This document shows positions 30,641-33,376 of a DNA stretch of 33,376 nucleotides, in pieces. The stretch's first letter is position 1, and every line of letters starts with the position of its first letter. The notes under the pieces are model-generated. The model was not told where the DNA came from, made no database searches, and saw nothing but the letters and a program-made list of their open reading frames with translations. The position numbers and the translations under genes are program-made. The stretch comes from Methylosinus sp. Ce-a6 (GTDB lineage: Bacteria; Pseudomonadota; Alphaproteobacteria; Rhizobiales; Beijerinckiaceae): the NCBI RefSeq assembly GCF_009811655.1, contig NZ_BGJX01000037.1, positions 1 through 33,376 on the forward strand. The letters are read 5' to 3'.

Positions 30641-31495
30641 TTATTTCAACGCGAAGCCCAAGGCCCGCATCGCCTCCTTCAGGCGATCGCGGCCGCTGAG
30701 GCTCTCGGGACCGCGCACGCGGGAAAGCGCCTGGCGAATCCAGCCCTGCTCGGGAAGACCCGCCTCCTTTTGGAAATCGCGGAACTTCTCGTCATAGGCG
30801 GCGACCGCCTCGCGCTGCGCCTCGTTCCATGCGTATTGCTCGCGATGCAGCACGGCGCCCTGCCCGAGGCGGGGCCGCACGCCGCCGGCCTTGGCCGGAT
30901 CGGGGCGGCCGACCGCCATGCCGAAGACGGCGAAGACGCCCGGCGGCAGATCCAGCTCTTTTGCGACCTCCTCCGGCTTGTTGCGAATGCCGCCGATATA
31001 GACGCCGCCGAAGCCGAGCGATTCGAGCGCGACAAGCGCATTTTGCGCGGCCAGCGCCGCGTCGACCGCCGCCGTCAGGAACATTTCGAGGAAGGGCAGC
31101 GCCGCCGCGTCGCGGCCCTGCGCCTTGCCGATATTCTCGAGCCGCGAGAGATCGGCGAGCCAGAGCAGGAACAAAGGCGCGTCGCGAATATGCTGCTGAT
31201 TGCCGGCGAGATCGGCGAGGCGGCTCTTGCGCGCCTCATCCTCCACGGCGACGAGGCTCCAGACCTGGAGATTGGAGGAGGTGGAGGCCGATTGCGCGGC
31301 GGCGACCACTGTCGCCAGAGTTTCGGCGGGAATTTTTTCCGGCAGATAGGCGCGGATGGAGCGATGCGCGAGCAGAAGGTCGAGCGTCTCGTTCCAGACC
31401 GGCGGGGACGGCGAATCATCGCGGCGATAGCGGGCGCGGATCGCCTCCGCGCCATCGGCCGCGCTCAATTCCCCTCTCGTGATCGGCTTGTTCAT
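30641..31495 (-). CDS. Nitroreductase-family FMN oxidoreductase (NfsA-like)
   Basis: A 284-residue flavin reductase. The FMN-binding start HRSIRAYLPEKIPAETLATV with AAAQSASTSSNLQVWSLVAV is typical, followed by FLTAAVDAALAAQNALVALE and GFGGVYIGGIRNKPEEVAKE, then FAVFGMAVGRPDPAKAGGVR with a C-terminal extension of the NfsA type. It would reduce nitro or quinone compounds using NADPH. GGAG eight bases upstream supports the start. The physiological substrate cannot be inferred. No regulator is adjacent. Confidence 0.87.
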   Translation of the reverse strand: MNKPITRGELSAADGAEAIRARYRRDDSPSPPVWNETLDLLLAHRSIRAYLPEKIPAETLATVVAAAQSASTSSNLQVWSLVAVEDEARKSRLADLAGNQQHIRDAPLFLLWLADLSRLENIGKAQGRDAAALPFLEMFLTAAVDAALAAQNALVALESLGFGGVYIGGIRNKPEEVAKELDLPPGVFAVFGMAVGRPDPAKAGGVRPRLGQGAVLHREQYAWNEAQREAVAAYDEKFRDFQKEAGLPEQGWIRQALSRVRGPESLSGRDRLKEAMRALGFALK

Positions 31496-31787
31496 GTCGT
31501 CTCCAGAAAATGCCGCGTGACGCGCGCTTTATGGCATGGTGGCGAAAGCCGCCGTAAAAATCCACCCTGCCGCGTCGGAAATCGCGGGCGGCCGCGGCCC
31601 TCCGCCTGACCCCTCGGATTATACGGAGACCGGCGTCGCCCGAGCCGCTCCTTGTGGACAACGCCGGGCAAGTCTGTTAATCCCCCGCGCACGGGTCAGG
31701 CGCTCCGTCAGCGCCCGGCCGACTATTCTCATCCGTCGCAACCTCTCCAACCGGGGCGCGCGCCGCCCCTAGAAACAGGATCGCTTC
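31496..31787. other. Divergent intergenic region before rpsU
   Basis: No gene is supported. The GC-rich 3' part just before rpsU includes GGGGCGCGCGCCGCCCC (31755-31771), a local palindrome that could fold in the mRNA leader. A promoter is expected but no clear -35/-10 pair was recognised. Confidence 0.35.
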
Positions 31788-32027
31788 GTGCAAGTTCTCG
31801 TCCGCGACAATAATGTCGACCAGGCTCTCAAGGCGCTGAAGAAGAAGATGCAGCGCGAAGGCATTTTCCGTGAGATGAAGCTCCGCGGCCATTACGAGAA
31901 GCCGTCGGAGAAGCGGGCCCGCGAGAAGGCCGAGGCCGTGCGCCGCGCGCGCAAGCTCGCCCGCAAGAAGCTGCAGCGCGAAGGCCTGCTGCCGGTGAAA
32001 GCGAAGCCCGCCGTCGGCGGCCGCTGA
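31788..32027 (+). CDS. rpsU: Ribosomal protein S21
   Basis: A 79-residue small-subunit protein. The start is GTG; the protein begins MQVLVRDNNVDQALKALKKK and continues MQREGIFREMKLRGHYEKPS with a basic C-terminus, as in alphaproteobacterial S21. Lysine- and arginine-rich composition fits binding to 16S rRNA near the anti-Shine-Dalgarno region. AGGA nine bases in front is a modest ribosome-binding site. It is monocistronic. Confidence 0.95.
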   Translation: MQVLVRDNNVDQALKALKKKMQREGIFREMKLRGHYEKPSEKRAREKAEAVRRARKLARKKLQREGLLPVKAKPAVGGR

Positions 32028-32133
32028 GCGCAAGACCGGGCGCGCGGCCGAAATCTCGCCCGATTGCCCGGTATGAATCGTCGTCGCGCGTTCGAAGCGC
32101 TTTATAGGACTTTGTTCGAGGAGGTCGGACGGA

Positions 32134-33009
32134 ATGGAATTGCCGCTCGGCTCGGCGGTTCGCCGGACCTCCCCCACATTTTTTTGCCGCGCGCCTCTGC
32201 GCGCCGGCGCGGCGGTTCTGGCGCTGCTCGCCCTCGCCGGCTGTGAGACGGCCGGCGTGTTGCGTCCGCCGGGGCGCGGCTTCGCCGAGACCGACGCCGC
32301 CGATCCCAAGGCCGCCAACGCCAATATCGAGTCGCTCTCCGAGGTCGTTCGCCGCAATCCGAGCGCCGAAGCCTTCAACACGCGCGGCGTGGCGCTCGCC
32401 AAGATCGGCCAGTTCCAGGAGGCGATCGCCGATTTTTCCCAGGCGATCAGGATCGAGCCCAACAACGCCGCCGCCTTCACCAATCGCGCTCTGGCCTTCC
32501 GCCAGATGGGCCGCAACGATCAGGCGCGGCTGGACTTCGACCGCGCCATCGACGTCAACCCCAATCATGCGCCGGCCTATATCGGGCGCGCCAATCTGCT
32601 GCGCGCGCAGGGCAATCTCGACCAGGCGCTCGCCGATCTCGATTCTGCGATCAAGCTCAACCCCGAGAGCGCGCAGGCGTTTCACGCGCGCGGGCTCATT
32701 CATCAAAAGCGCGGCGACAATCAGCGCGCCGTCACCGATTTCGACAACGCCATCGACCGCGATCCTTTCGCGGCGGCGCCCTATCAGGCGCGCGGCGAGA
32801 GCCTGGTGACGCTCGGCAGCTACGACAAGGCGATCGAGGATTTCAACGCGGCGCTCAATGTCGATAATAAGAGCGCGCCGGCCTGGGCGTGGCTCGGCCT
32901 CGCCTATGAGCGCAAGGGCAATCGCCTGAAGGCCAACGAATCCTATCAGCGCGCTCTGGCGCTCGATCCGCAGCAGCCGATCGCCAAGCAAGGCGTCTCG
33001 CGCGGCTGA
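32134..33009 (+). CDS. TPR-repeat lipoprotein
   Basis: A 291-residue protein with a lipobox LALAGC (acylated cysteine C37) after a basic N-terminal region, so it is probably anchored in the outer or inner membrane. At least five to six tetratricopeptide repeats follow, for example EAFNTRGVALAKIGQFQEAI, AAFTNRALAFRQMGRNDQAR, AYIGRANLLRAQGNLDQALA and AFHARGLIHQKRGDNQRAVT. TPR arrays bind other proteins, so an NlpI-like adaptor role is possible. GGAGG about 11 bases upstream supports the start. The partner is unknown. Confidence 0.87.
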   Translation: MELPLGSAVRRTSPTFFCRAPLRAGAAVLALLALAGCETAGVLRPPGRGFAETDAADPKAANANIESLSEVVRRNPSAEAFNTRGVALAKIGQFQEAIADFSQAIRIEPNNAAAFTNRALAFRQMGRNDQARLDFDRAIDVNPNHAPAYIGRANLLRAQGNLDQALADLDSAIKLNPESAQAFHARGLIHQKRGDNQRAVTDFDNAIDRDPFAAAPYQARGESLVTLGSYDKAIEDFNAALNVDNKSAPAWAWLGLAYERKGNRLKANESYQRALALDPQQPIAKQGVSRG

Positions 33010-33376
33010 CGCGTTCGGCGAAACCCGCCGGCAAATACAAATCGCTCATCCTGAGGCGCTTTTGCGGCACGCAAAAAGCCTCGAAATATGCTCCAGCGGG
33101 CGCGGCGACCCATCCTTCGAGACGCGACCTTCGGCTGCTCCTCATGTATGGACGGCCCCCGTTGCGCAAGAAAAAAGATCGGCGTTTGGGCTCGGCTGGG
33201 AGCGGTCATGTATCCGGCCTGTTCGCGCGGCGCATGACCGCTGGCCCAAAGGGGTTTCGCCGAACGGATTCCCATCAGGATGACGCGCTGCGGCGCGCAC
33301 TGAGGCATCGGAATGTTCCGTCCGAGGTTCCCGACCATTTTGCCGTTTCGCCTTTCTTGCTCCTTACGCCTCCTTA
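33010..33376. other. Terminal intergenic stretch, no gene recognised
   Basis: After the TPR gene the window ends without a gene I can support. A minus-strand frame starting near 33338 has a purine-rich stretch before it, but it runs into the repeat at 33045-33150 and shows no family similarity. Confidence 0.4.
33045..33150. repeat. Degenerate rhizobial-type palindromic repeat
   Basis: CATCCTGAGG (33047-33056) and CATCCTTCGA (33111-33120) are the two ends commonly seen in a dispersed palindromic element of rhizobial genomes. The left part folds into a stem of GAGGC/GCCTC (33053-33057, 33078-33082) and TTTTGCG/CGCAAAA (33060-33066, 33070-33076) with a three-base loop. The right part is imperfectly symmetric. 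It lies 36 bases past the TPR gene and may end its transcript. Confidence 0.55.

Noticed and set aside
32946..33338. Possible minus-strand gene at the window end with a purine-rich leader
   Set aside because: Its C-terminal half reads through a palindromic repeat and the opposite end of the TPR gene, and the rest has no similarity to a family.

Overview
The window looks like chromosomal DNA of a high-GC alphaproteobacterium of the order Hyphomicrobiales (Rhizobiales), most likely a methylotroph or methanotroph of the Methylosinus/Methylocystis kind. The clade is supported by a glycine-dependent 5-aminolevulinate synthase (the alphaproteobacterial route to heme), an F1-ATPase inhibitor zeta subunit, a usg gene, a coxMNOP-type oxidase operon and rhizobial-style palindromic repeats. 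The lifestyle is suggested by a lanmodulin-like gene joined to a lanthanide-uptake-type ABC transporter. The genus is an inference.

Layout. 1-1298: remnant of an IS66-family transposase with its core deleted, then empty DNA. 1299-4688: a large SWIM/SNF2 helicase. 4689-5573: an orphan HicB-like antitoxin and two gene fragments (serine recombinase, possible ABC-F). 5916-6338: a universal stress protein. 6439-11145: a terminal oxidase operon with subunits II, I, III, III and IV plus a 39-residue membrane peptide, closed by a hairpin facing a convergent CBS-domain gene. 12209-15186: an operon of an NTF2-like protein, an FAD oxidoreductase, an ECF sigma factor and a ChrR-like cupin anti-sigma factor, with a candidate ECF promoter in front. 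15187-15468: small gene fragments.

15469-22206 is the most interesting part. Read on the minus strand it runs: NarL-type response regulator, lanmodulin homologue (lanM), LutA-type periplasmic binding protein, beta-propeller protein, ABC ATPase, ABC permease. A histidine kinase is divergent from the regulator. This resembles the lanthanide utilisation and transport (lut) locus of Methylobacterium. The lanM product has the spacing of lanmodulin throughout but altered metal loops, and its mRNA leader can fold into competing hairpins next to a ribosome-binding site that can itself be paired. Palindromic repeats sit in two of the gaps inside the cluster.

22435-33376 is mostly housekeeping: hemA, purC, the ATPase zeta subunit, xerC, usg, thrS, rpsU, a nitroreductase and a TPR lipoprotein, with several small membrane proteins of unknown role. 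No rRNA, tRNA or CRISPR array was recognised.
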